Shown in pieces: positions 32,372 through 40,835 of a stretch of DNA of 64,000 nucleotides (within the stretch, counting starts at the first letter, position 1; every line of letters begins with the position of its first letter). The notes under the pieces are model-generated. The model made no database searches. It was not told where the DNA came from and saw only the letters and a list, made by a program, of their open reading frames with translations. The stretch is from CBDBON01 sp965208395 (GTDB lineage Bacteria; Chloroflexota; Dehalococcoidia; Lucifugimonadales; CBDBON01): the NCBI GenBank assembly GCA_965208395.1, contig CBDBON010000001.1, forward strand, positions 1 to 64,000, in the 5' to 3' direction. The position numbers and the translations under genes were made by a program.

Positions 32372-32542
32372 ATGCTGTATCTAAAGGCGTGCCAGCGGTG
32401 CAAAGGGGACATGCACTCCAACCGTGACATGTACGGTCCGTATCAGGAGTGTCTCCAGTGCGGGCACATGGTCTATCTGGAGCAGCCGCGAAGGATGCTG
32501 CGAGTGCAGAAGCTCGGTGGGACCCGCCAGAAGGTCGCCTAG
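32372..32542 (+). CDS. Small zinc-ribbon protein
   Basis: 56 residues from ATG 32372, with GGAGGTGAAGCG just upstream. Two CxxC knuckles, CQRC and CLQC, about 25 residues apart, with a basic C-terminal tail (VQKLGGTRQKVA) that may bind nucleic acid. It is transcribed from a promoter face-to-face with the heat-shock operon over a shared operator, so it may be heat-regulated. A perfect terminator follows. Function unknown. Confidence 0.75.
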   Translation: MLYLKACQRCKGDMHSNRDMYGPYQECLQCGHMVYLEQPRRMLRVQKLGGTRQKVA

Positions 32543-32561
32543 CCGGCCTGAAGTTACGGGG

Positions 32562-32602
32562 AAGAAGGGGCCCTCTCACCGGTGAGAGGGCCCCTTCTTT
32601 TT
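32562..32602 (+). terminator. Rho-independent terminator after zinc-ribbon gene
   Basis: A 38-base perfect palindrome (arms 32562-32580 and 32581-32599; core GGGGCCCTCTCACC) followed by T residues, 19 bases after the stop codon. Confidence 0.9.
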
Positions 32603-32678
32603 GCGTTGTCGATGCGGTTGCAATCCGCCGAACAAGGTGCGAGACTGGCCGCACATGTTCCCAGGAGGTGGTACGGCC

Positions 32679-32993
32679 ATGGCTCAAAGCGACAGTGACT
32701 ATCCAGTAGCGTTCGAGGTCGAATACCCGGAGTCATCATCGAGGCTGCTGGCCCTCCTGGGGGTCATCTTCCTCATCAAGGGCATCCTGCTCATCCCGCA
32801 CCTCATCATCATCTACTTCCTGAGCATCGCGGCGTTCGTCGTGATGTACATCGGCTACTGGGCGGTGCTCTTCACCGGAAAATACCCGCGGGGCCTGTTC
32901 AACTTCCAGGTCGGCGTGCAGCGCTGGTCGCTCAGGCTCAACGTCTGGTTCGCTGGGCTGTCCGACCGCTATCCGCCCTTCAGCATGAGCTAG
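32679..32993 (+). CDS. DUF4389 membrane protein, single-repeat form
   Basis: 104 residues from ATG 32679 with CCAGGAGGTGG upstream. Starts YPVAFEVEYPESSSR, has two hydrophobic segments, then TGKYPRGLFNFQVGVQRW and ends SDRYPPFSMS like the longer relative at 26920-27552. Membrane protein of unknown role. Confidence 0.78.
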   Translation: MAQSDSDYPVAFEVEYPESSSRLLALLGVIFLIKGILLIPHLIIIYFLSIAAFVVMYIGYWAVLFTGKYPRGLFNFQVGVQRWSLRLNVWFAGLSDRYPPFSMS

Positions 32994-33059
32994 ACGATCG
33001 GGTTCCCGTCCCTTCCCCCGGATCGGCGGGGAAGGCTAGGAGTGGGGAGGCTCCAGGGC

Positions 33060-33677
33060 TCAGAAGGTGAGCGAGTCCCAGAACCTCTCCTCCTCCCAGT
33101 AGTCTCCTCGCATGTGGTAGCCCCGGGTCTCCCAGAAGCCCGGACGGTCTCCGCTCATCAGCTCCACGCCGTTCGCCCACTTGGCGCTCTTCCATCCGTA
33201 GCGCTTTGGGACGACGAGACGGAGCGGGTAGCCGTGCTCCCGTGTTATCGTCTGCCCGTCGTGGGTGTGGGCGAAGAGCACGTCGTCCTCTCTCACCAGG
33301 TCGAGAGGCAGGTTGGTGGAGTAGCCGCCGAAGCAGTGCACCATCACGTGGGTCGCCTCCGGCGTCGGACCGGCCAGCTTGAGGATCTCCGAGAAGGCGA
33401 CGCCCTCCCAGCTGTTGTTCATGCGGCTCCACTGCGTCACGCAGTGGAATGGCGCCTCCACCGTCGTCGCCGGCAGGCTGTTGAACTGGGTCCAGTCGAG
33501 CGTCACCTCGCGCTCCACGAGCCCCCATATCCTGAACTCCCATGTGTCGAGATCGATGTTAGGCGTCGCGCCGAAGGTAAGTACCGGGAACTTCTCGGTC
33601 ACGAACTGACCGGGGGGCACGTCCCCGTCTCCGTCGTTCCGTCCCTTCTCGCGCAGCCTTCCGAGCTTCCTTAGCAC
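33060..33677 (-). CDS. Sulfite-oxidase-like molybdopterin oxidoreductase
   Basis: 205 residues from GTG 33677, with GGAGGG upstream. Oxidoreductase molybdopterin-binding domain: RIWGLVEREVTLDW, molybdenum cysteine in FHCVTQWS, GGYSTNLPL and PLRLVVPKRYGWKSAKW. Relatives include YedY/MsrP and small YuiH-type proteins. No Tat signal is seen, so it is probably cytoplasmic. The electron partner is unknown. Confidence 0.87.
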   Translation of the reverse strand: MLRKLGRLREKGRNDGDGDVPPGQFVTEKFPVLTFGATPNIDLDTWEFRIWGLVEREVTLDWTQFNSLPATTVEAPFHCVTQWSRMNNSWEGVAFSEILKLAGPTPEATHVMVHCFGGYSTNLPLDLVREDDVLFAHTHDGQTITREHGYPLRLVVPKRYGWKSAKWANGVELMSGDRPGFWETRGYHMRGDYWEEERFWDSLTF

Positions 33678-33720
33678 CAGCTACCCTCCGTCCGTGGTGT
33701 GAGCTTTAGTCTGCTCATCA

Positions 33721-33749
33721 TTGTACATGAGACGCGGCGCCGCTAGAAT
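33721..33749 (+). promoter_or_regulatory. Promoter of DUF6282 gene giving near-leaderless mRNA
   Basis: TTGTAC (33721-33726), 17-base spacer, TAGAAT (33744-33749). The ATG lies at 33760, about 11 bases past the -10, so the transcript would have almost no 5' leader. No ribosome-binding site is present. Confidence 0.55.
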
Positions 33750-33759
33750 CTGTACAGCT

Positions 33760-34596
33760 ATGAACGAGACCGTCGAGGAGATACTCAAGGGGTCCTATGA
33801 CCTCCACGTTCACGCCGGGCCCGATCCGGCTCAGGCCAGGCGGCTGGACGCCATGGAGGCGGCGCGCCATGCCTATGAGGCCGAGATGGGCGGCTTCGTG
33901 CTCAAGTCGCACGACTACCCCACGGCGCCGTTGACCTATGCGCTGGAGCGGATGTATCCCGGCCTCGTCGTCGCCGGCTCCCTGGTGCTGAACCGGCAGG
34001 TGGGCGGGCTCAACCCTCACGCCGTGGGGACGTCGGCGCGGATCGGCGCGCGGATCGTCTGGATGCCCACCTACTGCGCCCGCTTCTACCGCTCGTCCAG
34101 AGGGGAGCGCGGCGGCATTGGGATACTGGACTCGCGCGGCGAGCTGCTTCCCGAAGTGCACGCAGTCCTGGACGTCGTTGCCGGGTCGGGTCTGGCTCTG
34201 GCGTCCGGGCATCTGTCACCCTCGGAGACATTAGCTCTCTTCCACGCGGCGGCGGACAGGGGCTGCGAGCGGCTGATCGTGACCCACCCGACCGGGACAG
34301 CGACGGACGATGATCTGCGCGCGATGACCCGTCTGGGGGCATTCGTCGAGCACACCTACCGCTCCTGTCTGCCCTCAGGAGGCGGGACCGATCCGGCGGA
34401 GTTCGCCGCCGCAGTCCGGCGTCTCGGAGTCGACCACTGCATCGTCACCACCGACCTCGGCCAGTGGATGAACCCCCCCGCCGCCGAGGGCATGCGCATG
34501 GCCATCGCCGCTCTTCTTGAGGCAGGGTTGGGGCCGGAAGATATCTCGACTCTAGTCAAGTCCAACCCGGCCCGTCTGCTCGGACTGGACGCATAG
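33760..34596 (+). CDS. DUF6282 metal-dependent hydrolase-like protein
   Basis: 278 residues from ATG 33760. Amidohydrolase-like pattern: YDLHVHAGPD at the N-terminus (two histidines), KSHDYPT, SGHLSP, VTHPTG, and VTTDLGQ with the late aspartate. These match metal ligands of a TIM-barrel hydrolase. Substrate unknown. Confidence 0.8.
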   Translation: MNETVEEILKGSYDLHVHAGPDPAQARRLDAMEAARHAYEAEMGGFVLKSHDYPTAPLTYALERMYPGLVVAGSLVLNRQVGGLNPHAVGTSARIGARIVWMPTYCARFYRSSRGERGGIGILDSRGELLPEVHAVLDVVAGSGLALASGHLSPSETLALFHAAADRGCERLIVTHPTGTATDDDLRAMTRLGAFVEHTYRSCLPSGGGTDPAEFAAAVRRLGVDHCIVTTDLGQWMNPPAAEGMRMAIAALLEAGLGPEDISTLVKSNPARLLGLDA

Positions 34597-34623
34597 TCCA
34601 AAGGGGTCACTGCCACGCCGAGC

Positions 34624-35910
34624 GTGTCCACAGCGGGACTCATCCTCCTCTCCGCTGTCCTGCTGGCCGCGGCCTGCTCCGACCGCGTCCCAGAGCCCCC
34701 GCCCCCTGCGTCCCCCACGCCACTCCCCGCGTCTGCGCTCGTCCCTGCTCCATCGCCTGCGCCGACCCGCGCCGTGTCTCCACCGTCCCTGCCGTCGCCC
34801 ACACGAGCGCAGTTGGCCGCTCAACCCCTGCGAGAAATGAACGTGGAGCGCGTCTTTCCCTCTATCTCCATGCCGCGCATGACCTATCTGACGCACGCCG
34901 GAGACGGGAGCGGCAGGCTTTTCCTCGTGCTTCAGCCTGGCAGGATCATGGTCTTTCCGAACGATCCCGGGGCGGTGGGAGCGGCCACCTTCCTGGACAT
35001 CCGAGAGCGTGTTAGCGACCGGGGCAACGAGGAGGGACTGCTGGGGCTCGCCTTCGACCCCGGCCACTCCGAGAATGGCTACCTCTACGTCTACTACTCG
35101 GCGGCGGAGCCCCGGAGGAGCGTCATCTCGCGCTTCTCAGTCGCCGCCGGAGGAGGCGCCGCCGATCCGGCCAGCGAGCGGGTCCTCCTCGAGATACCTC
35201 AGCCCTTCAGCAACCACAACGGAGGACAGATAGCCTTCGGCCCGGACGGCTACCTATACGTGGGAGTCGGGGACGGAGGCAAGGCCGGAGACCCGTTCGA
35301 CAGCGGGCAGGACAGGTCGACGCTCCTCGGCTCCATCCTTCGCATAGACGTCGCCGTCGTCGACGAGACTGGCTCCTACGGGATTCCGCCGGAAAACCCA
35401 TTCGCGGCGGCTCGGGATGTCGCCCGGCCCGAGATATGGGCGTATGGCCTTCGCAACCCCTGGCGCTTCTCCTTCGATGAGGAGACGGGCGATCTGTGGG
35501 CCGCGGACGTCGGCCAGAACAGGTACGAGGAGATCGACCTGATCCGGCCAGGACGCAACTACGGCTGGAACATCATGGAGGGCTCTTCCTGCTTCTCTCC
35601 GCGCAGGGGGTGTAGTGCGGAGGGGTTGGAGCCGCCGGTCGCCGAGTACGGGCGCGAAGGCGGCTGCTCCGTCACCGGCGGATACGTCTACAGAGGCTCG
35701 CGACTCCCGTCGCTCTACGGGGCGTACGTGTACGGCGACTTTTGCAGCGGAAAGATATGGGGGCTCAGGCACGACGGCTCCGCCGTCACGGAGCACCTGG
35801 AGCTCGTCGACTCCGAGCTCCGCATCTCCTCTTTCGGCGTCGACCAGTCCGGCGAGCTGTACATCCTCTCCTTCGACGAGAAGATATACCGGCTCGTCTC
35901 CGGGCGGTAG
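34624..35910 (+). CDS. PQQ-type glucose/sorbosone dehydrogenase lipoprotein
   Basis: 428 residues from GTG 34624. The signal ends in lipobox LAAAC, followed by a Pro/Ser-rich linker (to about residue 65). A beta-propeller domain follows with GRLFLVLQPGRIMVF, EEGLLGLAFDPGH, NHNGGQIAFGPDGYLY, YGLRNPWRFSFD and YGWNIMEG. This is the family of soluble glucose dehydrogenase-like proteins that oxidise sugars, sometimes with PQQ. Extracytoplasmic. Confidence 0.88.
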   Translation: MSTAGLILLSAVLLAAACSDRVPEPPPPASPTPLPASALVPAPSPAPTRAVSPPSLPSPTRAQLAAQPLREMNVERVFPSISMPRMTYLTHAGDGSGRLFLVLQPGRIMVFPNDPGAVGAATFLDIRERVSDRGNEEGLLGLAFDPGHSENGYLYVYYSAAEPRRSVISRFSVAAGGGAADPASERVLLEIPQPFSNHNGGQIAFGPDGYLYVGVGDGGKAGDPFDSGQDRSTLLGSILRIDVAVVDETGSYGIPPENPFAAARDVARPEIWAYGLRNPWRFSFDEETGDLWAADVGQNRYEEIDLIRPGRNYGWNIMEGSSCFSPRRGCSAEGLEPPVAEYGREGGCSVTGGYVYRGSRLPSLYGAYVYGDFCSGKIWGLRHDGSAVTEHLELVDSELRISSFGVDQSGELYILSFDEKIYRLVSGR

Positions 35911-35981
35911 ACGGTCAGGGTCCGGCGCACGGGCCTCCAGGGCCACGGTTGGGTCCTGGCAGGGCAGGTCGCGAGGATGTA

Positions 35982-37223
35982 CTACTCTTGAGACAGAATC
36001 CAGTCTAGGAGAGCGTCCACGAAGGCGTCGCCGTAACCAGGTGAGTGGCTGCTGCCCACTCCCATCCAAAGCTCGATATTGATCCCCTCGGCGCAGCCCA
36101 ATTCCAGGCGGAATGCCTGGGTTTCGGAGCCCGGCACGTACTGGTCCAGATCGAGGGTGGCATAGGGCTGGAGATGTTCGGGCCAGTCGCAGCCGGCCAT
36201 CCGGCCCCAGCGCATCACCATGTCCCGGGCCCCGGTGTAGAATGCCGGTTCGCCGTCGTCCTCAGGGTCCGGCTCACTCTGGTCACCCTCGAACAGGATC
36301 ACGGCGTCTGCTGTGCCGTGGATGTGCAACACGGAGACGCCCGGCGCGTCGCCGCAACTAGAGTCCTCGACGTAGCTCGTACCGGCCAGACTGGCCACGG
36401 CGCGAAGGCCGGGCAGACCTTTGCAGGCAATGTGGTATGACATAAACCCGCCGTTGGAGTAACCGAAGAAGTACACCGGCCCGAAGTCCTTGATCTTCTT
36501 CGCTTCCGCTACCAGCTCAGTCAGATATGCGACGTCATCCTCGCCGGTCTTGCCGGAATCGCAGCACCGGTCGGTGGGATTCCAGAAGCGGTTCCCATCG
36601 TCGTCGCGTGTCCCGTTGGGCAGCAGTAGAGCGAACCCGTCACTGTTCACGCGCTCGTGAAGGGGCACGTACGCGGCCTGGTCGGCGGAGTTACCTCCGA
36701 AGCCGTGAAGGGAGACGATGAGCGGAGTCTCTCCGTCAACAAATTCCAAGGGCGTCACCAGGACCGTTCGGTCTTCTCGTTCGATGTGGTCGAGGTAGTA
36801 GATCTTGCCTCCAGAATCCTCCACCAGCCTAACGGTCCTCTCCAGGGCGGAGTCCTCCGGCGACAACCGGTCGTCCTTACCCTTGGACCACTGCTCCTTA
36901 GCGGGGAGAGCCGACTCCTCTTTGGAGGTCGCCTCCGGCGTCCGCACACCCTTGTAAGGCGGCGGCGTAGGGGCTGGGACCGTCTCCGCCTGCCCGGGCT
37001 CCTGCAGCCGCCACTGGCCGAGCCGATTCTCCTCCCACAGCCGATGCCTCTTGCCCACCTCCTCCACGTAGGACAGCAGCATTTCGTCAGACATTGCGGG
37101 TGCGACCTCAGCCTCTGGTGCGACGTCCGGTGTCGTGGCCGGCCCATCGCCCGAGCAGCCGGAATATACCATCCAGGCGGCGGCGAGGACCGCGGGCAGC
37201 ACGGTTCGCCATAGTCTCGCCAT
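35982..37223 (-). CDS. Poly(3-hydroxybutyrate)-depolymerase-like esterase lipoprotein
   Basis: 413 residues. N-terminal signal with lipobox-like MVYSGC, a long polar linker, then an alpha/beta hydrolase domain from about residue 150. Oxyanion region SLHGFGGNSADQ, nucleophile in GYSNGG, His in VLHIHGTAD. The LpqC/feruloyl-esterase-like depolymerase family. Likely hydrolyses a polymer or ester outside the cell. Confidence 0.8.
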   Translation of the reverse strand: MARLWRTVLPAVLAAAWMVYSGCSGDGPATTPDVAPEAEVAPAMSDEMLLSYVEEVGKRHRLWEENRLGQWRLQEPGQAETVPAPTPPPYKGVRTPEATSKEESALPAKEQWSKGKDDRLSPEDSALERTVRLVEDSGGKIYYLDHIEREDRTVLVTPLEFVDGETPLIVSLHGFGGNSADQAAYVPLHERVNSDGFALLLPNGTRDDDGNRFWNPTDRCCDSGKTGEDDVAYLTELVAEAKKIKDFGPVYFFGYSNGGFMSYHIACKGLPGLRAVASLAGTSYVEDSSCGDAPGVSVLHIHGTADAVILFEGDQSEPDPEDDGEPAFYTGARDMVMRWGRMAGCDWPEHLQPYATLDLDQYVPGSETQAFRLELGCAEGINIELWMGVGSSHSPGYGDAFVDALLDWILSQE

Positions 37224-37428
37224 ATTCTGTCCCGTTAGGTGGAGTTACGCCGTCAGCCGCAACCGGTGACGAGGCTGCTGCGCGCCAACTCCCCGAAGTC
37301 GCCCGCCTGTCCGCCGATTCGAGGAAGTGCCGGGCGGTCTCGACGTGCCCTTGGGGCAGCATGGTCGCGGCTCCTCAGCCTCGAAACTATTATACAATGC
37401 GGCCAAACGACCGAACGGAGAGAAAGAG

Positions 37429-38403
37429 ATGACGATGCCTGCGGCGCTGGTGACCGATCTGCGGCGCGTCCGGTGCGACGAGATACCCGTGCCTGAGCCG
37501 GAGCCCGGCATGGCCCTGGTGAAGACCACCCTGGCATCGATATGCGGCAGCGACCTTCACATCGCCTACATGGGCTGGAACGTTCACGAATTCCCTCTGC
37601 CCCACGGCTTTCCCGGTCACGAGGGCGTGGGCGAGGTCGTCGATCCCGGCGGCTCCGACCTCTCACCCGGCGACCGGGTGCTCACCGCTCCCTCCATATG
37701 GGTCGCGAAGTGCTTCGCCGGGTACCAGCTAATCGACCCGCGCTACCTGCTGAAGCTCCCGGACGGCGTGCCAGACTCGCACTTGCTGATGGCGCAGCAG
37801 CTCGGCACCGTCGTCTTCGCTTGCAGGAAGCTGCCGCCGCTGTTGGGCAAGACGGTGGTGGTCATTGGCCAGGGATCGGTCGGCCTGTTCCACGACTTCA
37901 TGCTGCGGCGGTTGGGAGCCCACCGCATCATCGCCATCGAGCCGGTAGCCGCGCGGCTCGCCGCGGCGAAGAGGATGGGCGTCGACGAGGCGATCGACGT
38001 GACCGGCTTACGGGCCACCAACGCCGTACTGGACCTGACCGGCGGCGAGGGCGCCGACGTCGTCATCGAGGCGGTCGGGAGCGTCGAGACGCTGAACCAG
38101 GCGCTGCACGTCGCAGCCGAGCTCGGGACGGTGGCCGCCTTCGGACTCCCCAGCACGATGGAGCGCGTCCCGTTCGACTGGGACACCTTCTTCAGGAAGC
38201 GGCTCGACCTCTACTCGGTGTTCGGGGGGCAGGACGAGCTTGGACTGCCCGCGTTCCGGCTAGCGGTCGACTTCATAGCGCGAGGCGAGATCGACATGGC
38301 CCCGTTCGTGACGCACCGGCTGCCCATAGCCCGGGTCCAGGAGGCGTTCGACCTTGCCCATACGAGAGAAGACGACGCTCTCAAGGTGTCCCTCACCTTC
38401 TAG
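37429..38403 (+). CDS. Zinc-binding alcohol-dehydrogenase-family protein
   Basis: 324 residues from ATG 37429. GroES-like domain with CGSDLHI and GHEGVGEVV holding catalytic zinc ligands; Rossmann domain VVVIGQGSVGL and DLTGGEGADVVIEAVG. The structural-zinc loop of classical ADHs appears to be missing. Medium-chain dehydrogenase; substrate unknown. Confidence 0.85.
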   Translation: MTMPAALVTDLRRVRCDEIPVPEPEPGMALVKTTLASICGSDLHIAYMGWNVHEFPLPHGFPGHEGVGEVVDPGGSDLSPGDRVLTAPSIWVAKCFAGYQLIDPRYLLKLPDGVPDSHLLMAQQLGTVVFACRKLPPLLGKTVVVIGQGSVGLFHDFMLRRLGAHRIIAIEPVAARLAAAKRMGVDEAIDVTGLRATNAVLDLTGGEGADVVIEAVGSVETLNQALHVAAELGTVAAFGLPSTMERVPFDWDTFFRKRLDLYSVFGGQDELGLPAFRLAVDFIARGEIDMAPFVTHRLPIARVQEAFDLAHTREDDALKVSLTF

Positions 38404-38434
38404 CGCCGTCCGGCATACCTGAGGAGCCGATCCG

Positions 38435-39769
38435 ATGACCCAACTTCACGATCTAGGAGTCGTAGAGGCGTCGCGGGCGATGCGCGATGGAGACCTCTCA
38501 CCCGTTGAGCTGATGGACGCGCTGCTGTCCCGCGCAGAGGCGATGGAACCCGCGCTTCGCGTCTGGGCGACGCTCGACCGGGATCGAGCGCTCGCGGAGG
38601 CGCGGGCGCTCGCCGGAGCGGACGCCGGCCCGCTTCATGGGGTGCCGGTGGGGGTGAAGGATATCTTCTTCACGCAGGGGATGCGGACCACGGCATGCTC
38701 TCCTATCTACGCTGACTTCGTGCCCGACCACGACTCCACCGCCGTGGAGCTGCTGAAGAGAGCCGGCGGCGTGGTGATGGGCAAGACGGTGACGACCGAA
38801 TGGGCCTGCATGGACCCGCCCCCGACCCGCAATCCGTGGAACGCCGACCGCACGCCGGGGGGATCGAGCAGCGGGTCTGCCGTCGGGGTCGCCGCCCGCA
38901 TCTTTCCTGCGGCGCTCGGCTCGCAGACGGCCGGCTCGGTGCTGAGGCCTGCCGCCTACAACGGCGTCGTCGGACTCAAGCCGAGCTTTGGGAGGATCAG
39001 CAGGCACGGCGTATTCCCGGTCGCGGAGTCGCTGGACACGATGGGCCTGTTTACGCGGAGCGTAGACGACGCGGCCCTCCTGCTTGGCGTCCTGGCAGGA
39101 CACGACCTCAGGGACGACTCCTCGGTGGACGCTCCCCCTCCGGGGTCCGCCGTCGTCCCCGCCGCCGGGCCGCCGCGGATAGGCGTGGTCGGCGGCTTCT
39201 TCGAGGAGCGGTGCAGCCGCGAGGTCGCCGCGCACACGAGAGAGGTCGTCGACCGTCTCGCAGACGCGGGAGCGCAGGTGGTGGAGGCGCCGCTGCCGAC
39301 CGATTTCGACGCGCTGCTGGCGGCGCACCGCGTCATCATGACCGTCGAGCTGGCGGTCGTCCACGAGGACGACTTTGCCGCCCGACCCGACGACTTCGGC
39401 CCCCGCGTCCGTGACTTCATAGAGAGGGGCGCGTCAACGCCGGCTGCCCCTTATGTCCAGGCCCAGCGGACGGTGCGGCAATTCCGCAAGGACGCCGCGT
39501 CCGCCTTCGAGGGCGTCGACGTGCTGCTCACCCCGTCGATAACCGCGCCCGCGCCCGACGCCAGCACGACCGGCGATCCAGTGTTCCAGACGCCATGGAC
39601 GGTGGCGGGGGTACCTGCTATCACCCTCCTGTCAGGCCTGAGCGCGGAGGGGCTCCCTCTCGGCATCCAGCTCGCCTCCGGCCTCCTCGAGGAGACGACG
39701 CTGCTCACGTCGGCCCGCTGGTGCGAGGAGGTCCTGGACGTCAGCCTGACGCCCCCGTCCGCTCCCTGA
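38435..39769 (+). CDS. Amidase-signature enzyme
   Basis: 444 residues, GAGGAG before the ATG. Ser-cisSer-Lys triad: Lys75 in VGVKDIFF, cis-Ser in GGSSSGSAVG and nucleophile Ser in GSQTAGSV. Hydrolyses an amide; GatA-like, but there are no GatB/C genes nearby. Three amidases of this family lie in the window. Confidence 0.9.
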   Translation: MTQLHDLGVVEASRAMRDGDLSPVELMDALLSRAEAMEPALRVWATLDRDRALAEARALAGADAGPLHGVPVGVKDIFFTQGMRTTACSPIYADFVPDHDSTAVELLKRAGGVVMGKTVTTEWACMDPPPTRNPWNADRTPGGSSSGSAVGVAARIFPAALGSQTAGSVLRPAAYNGVVGLKPSFGRISRHGVFPVAESLDTMGLFTRSVDDAALLLGVLAGHDLRDDSSVDAPPPGSAVVPAAGPPRIGVVGGFFEERCSREVAAHTREVVDRLADAGAQVVEAPLPTDFDALLAAHRVIMTVELAVVHEDDFAARPDDFGPRVRDFIERGASTPAAPYVQAQRTVRQFRKDAASAFEGVDVLLTPSITAPAPDASTTGDPVFQTPWTVAGVPAITLLSGLSAEGLPLGIQLASGLLEETTLLTSARWCEEVLDVSLTPPSAP

Positions 39770-39781
39770 TCGGGGCCGCCT

Positions 39782-40327
39782 CTAGCTTGGCGAGAACTCG
39801 GTGAGGTGGTTCCTGAGCAGAACCCGCGCCCGGTGTAGCCGCGACTTGAACGACGAGACGGTCACGTCGAGGACGTCGGCGGCCTCCGCGTTGGACAGTT
39901 GCTCCACGTCCCGCAGGATGACTGCCGCGCGCAGGTCCGGCGGCAGGTTGTCGATCCCATCCATCAGCTTGTCTCCGAGCTCCGACGTGAGCGCCTGCCG
40001 CTCGGGGGTCGGCTCCCAGCTCGCCACATCCACATTGTCGAGGCCCGTCTGCGTCAGCTCGCGGGCCCGCTTCTCCTTGCGCAGCCTCATCAGCGCGGCG
40101 TTCGTCGTGATCCTGTAGAGCCAGGTGGTCACGCGGGAGTCTCCGCGAAAGCGGTCGTAGGCCCGGTAGGCCGAGATGAAGGCATCCTGGGCCACGTCCT
40201 CGGCGTCCTCCGGGCTGCCCATCATCCTGAGGGCCAGGTTGTAGACGAAGTCGGAGTGCTCCTCGACGATGGTGTCGAATCCGGGCTTGACGCTGCTCTC
40301 TTCCGCTGAGGTGTCTCGGTCGTCCAT
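39782..40327 (-). CDS. ECF-family sigma factor
   Basis: 181 residues from ATG 40327, with GGAGAG upstream. Region 2 (LRMMGSPEDAEDVAQDAFISAY, about residues 33-55) and region 4 (about 125-175, NAEAADVLDVTVSSFKSRLHR). A zinc-finger anti-sigma gene is divergently transcribed 185 bases away. The longer frame to 40555 crosses a dispersed repeat and is rejected. Confidence 0.9.
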   Translation of the reverse strand: MDDRDTSAEESSVKPGFDTIVEEHSDFVYNLALRMMGSPEDAEDVAQDAFISAYRAYDRFRGDSRVTTWLYRITTNAALMRLRKEKRARELTQTGLDNVDVASWEPTPERQALTSELGDKLMDGIDNLPPDLRAAVILRDVEQLSNAEAADVLDVTVSSFKSRLHRARVLLRNHLTEFSPS

Positions 40328-40431
40328 GCCCGTAGCGCTCTCCGGAGCGCGTGTTCCGTCCCGGTGAACCGATGTCAGAGGCGGCGCATCCAATTCTATC
40401 GAAAGGCGTTGGCAACTCCAAGACCGTAGCC

Positions 40432-40493
40432 TCTTCGATGGGCTCAGGGCTAGCGGACTCACTTCCGTTCGTAGTGAGCCTGTCGAACATGGT
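40432..40493. repeat. TTCGAC dispersed repeat, copy b
   Basis: A degenerate copy containing GGCTCAGGGCTAGCGGA and GTGAGCCTGTCGAACATGG, filling most of the gap between the divergent sigma and anti-sigma genes. Confidence 0.55.
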
Positions 40494-40511
40494 CGCTCTC
40501 TTGCGGAGAAC

Positions 40512-40799
40512 GTGTTGAAACTAAAGCTGCTCGACCGCTTCTTCTCGCTATTCAAAGGGTCGGACGAGCCTGACTGTACTGAAGTTCGAGAGAGGTCCTC
40601 CGACTACATCGACGGTGAGCTGCCCCAGTCATATGCGGGACGAATCAGGTCCCACCTAGACTCTTGCCCTCCCTGCGATGCCTTCATCAGGACTATGCGC
40701 GCCACCGTGGGGCTGCTGCGCTCGCTGCCGAAAGAGCGGGCGCCCGAGGGCTTTCGCGGCCGGGTCCGCCAGAGTCTGTCGATGGACACCCGCTCCTAG
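40512..40799 (+). CDS. zf-HC2 anti-sigma factor, soluble
   Basis: 95 residues from GTG 40512 with GGAG just upstream. Zinc motif with Cys near residue 22 and HLDSCPPC about residues 48-55; no membrane helix, so a cytoplasmic anti-sigma. It reads divergently from the ECF sigma at 39782-40327, which is probably its partner. Confidence 0.78.
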   Translation: MLKLKLLDRFFSLFKGSDEPDCTEVRERSSDYIDGELPQSYAGRIRSHLDSCPPCDAFIRTMRATVGLLRSLPKERAPEGFRGRVRQSLSMDTRS

Positions 40800-40835
40800 C
40801 GGCGCCGCGTTGCGCTCCTCCACAGGCCTGAGCCG

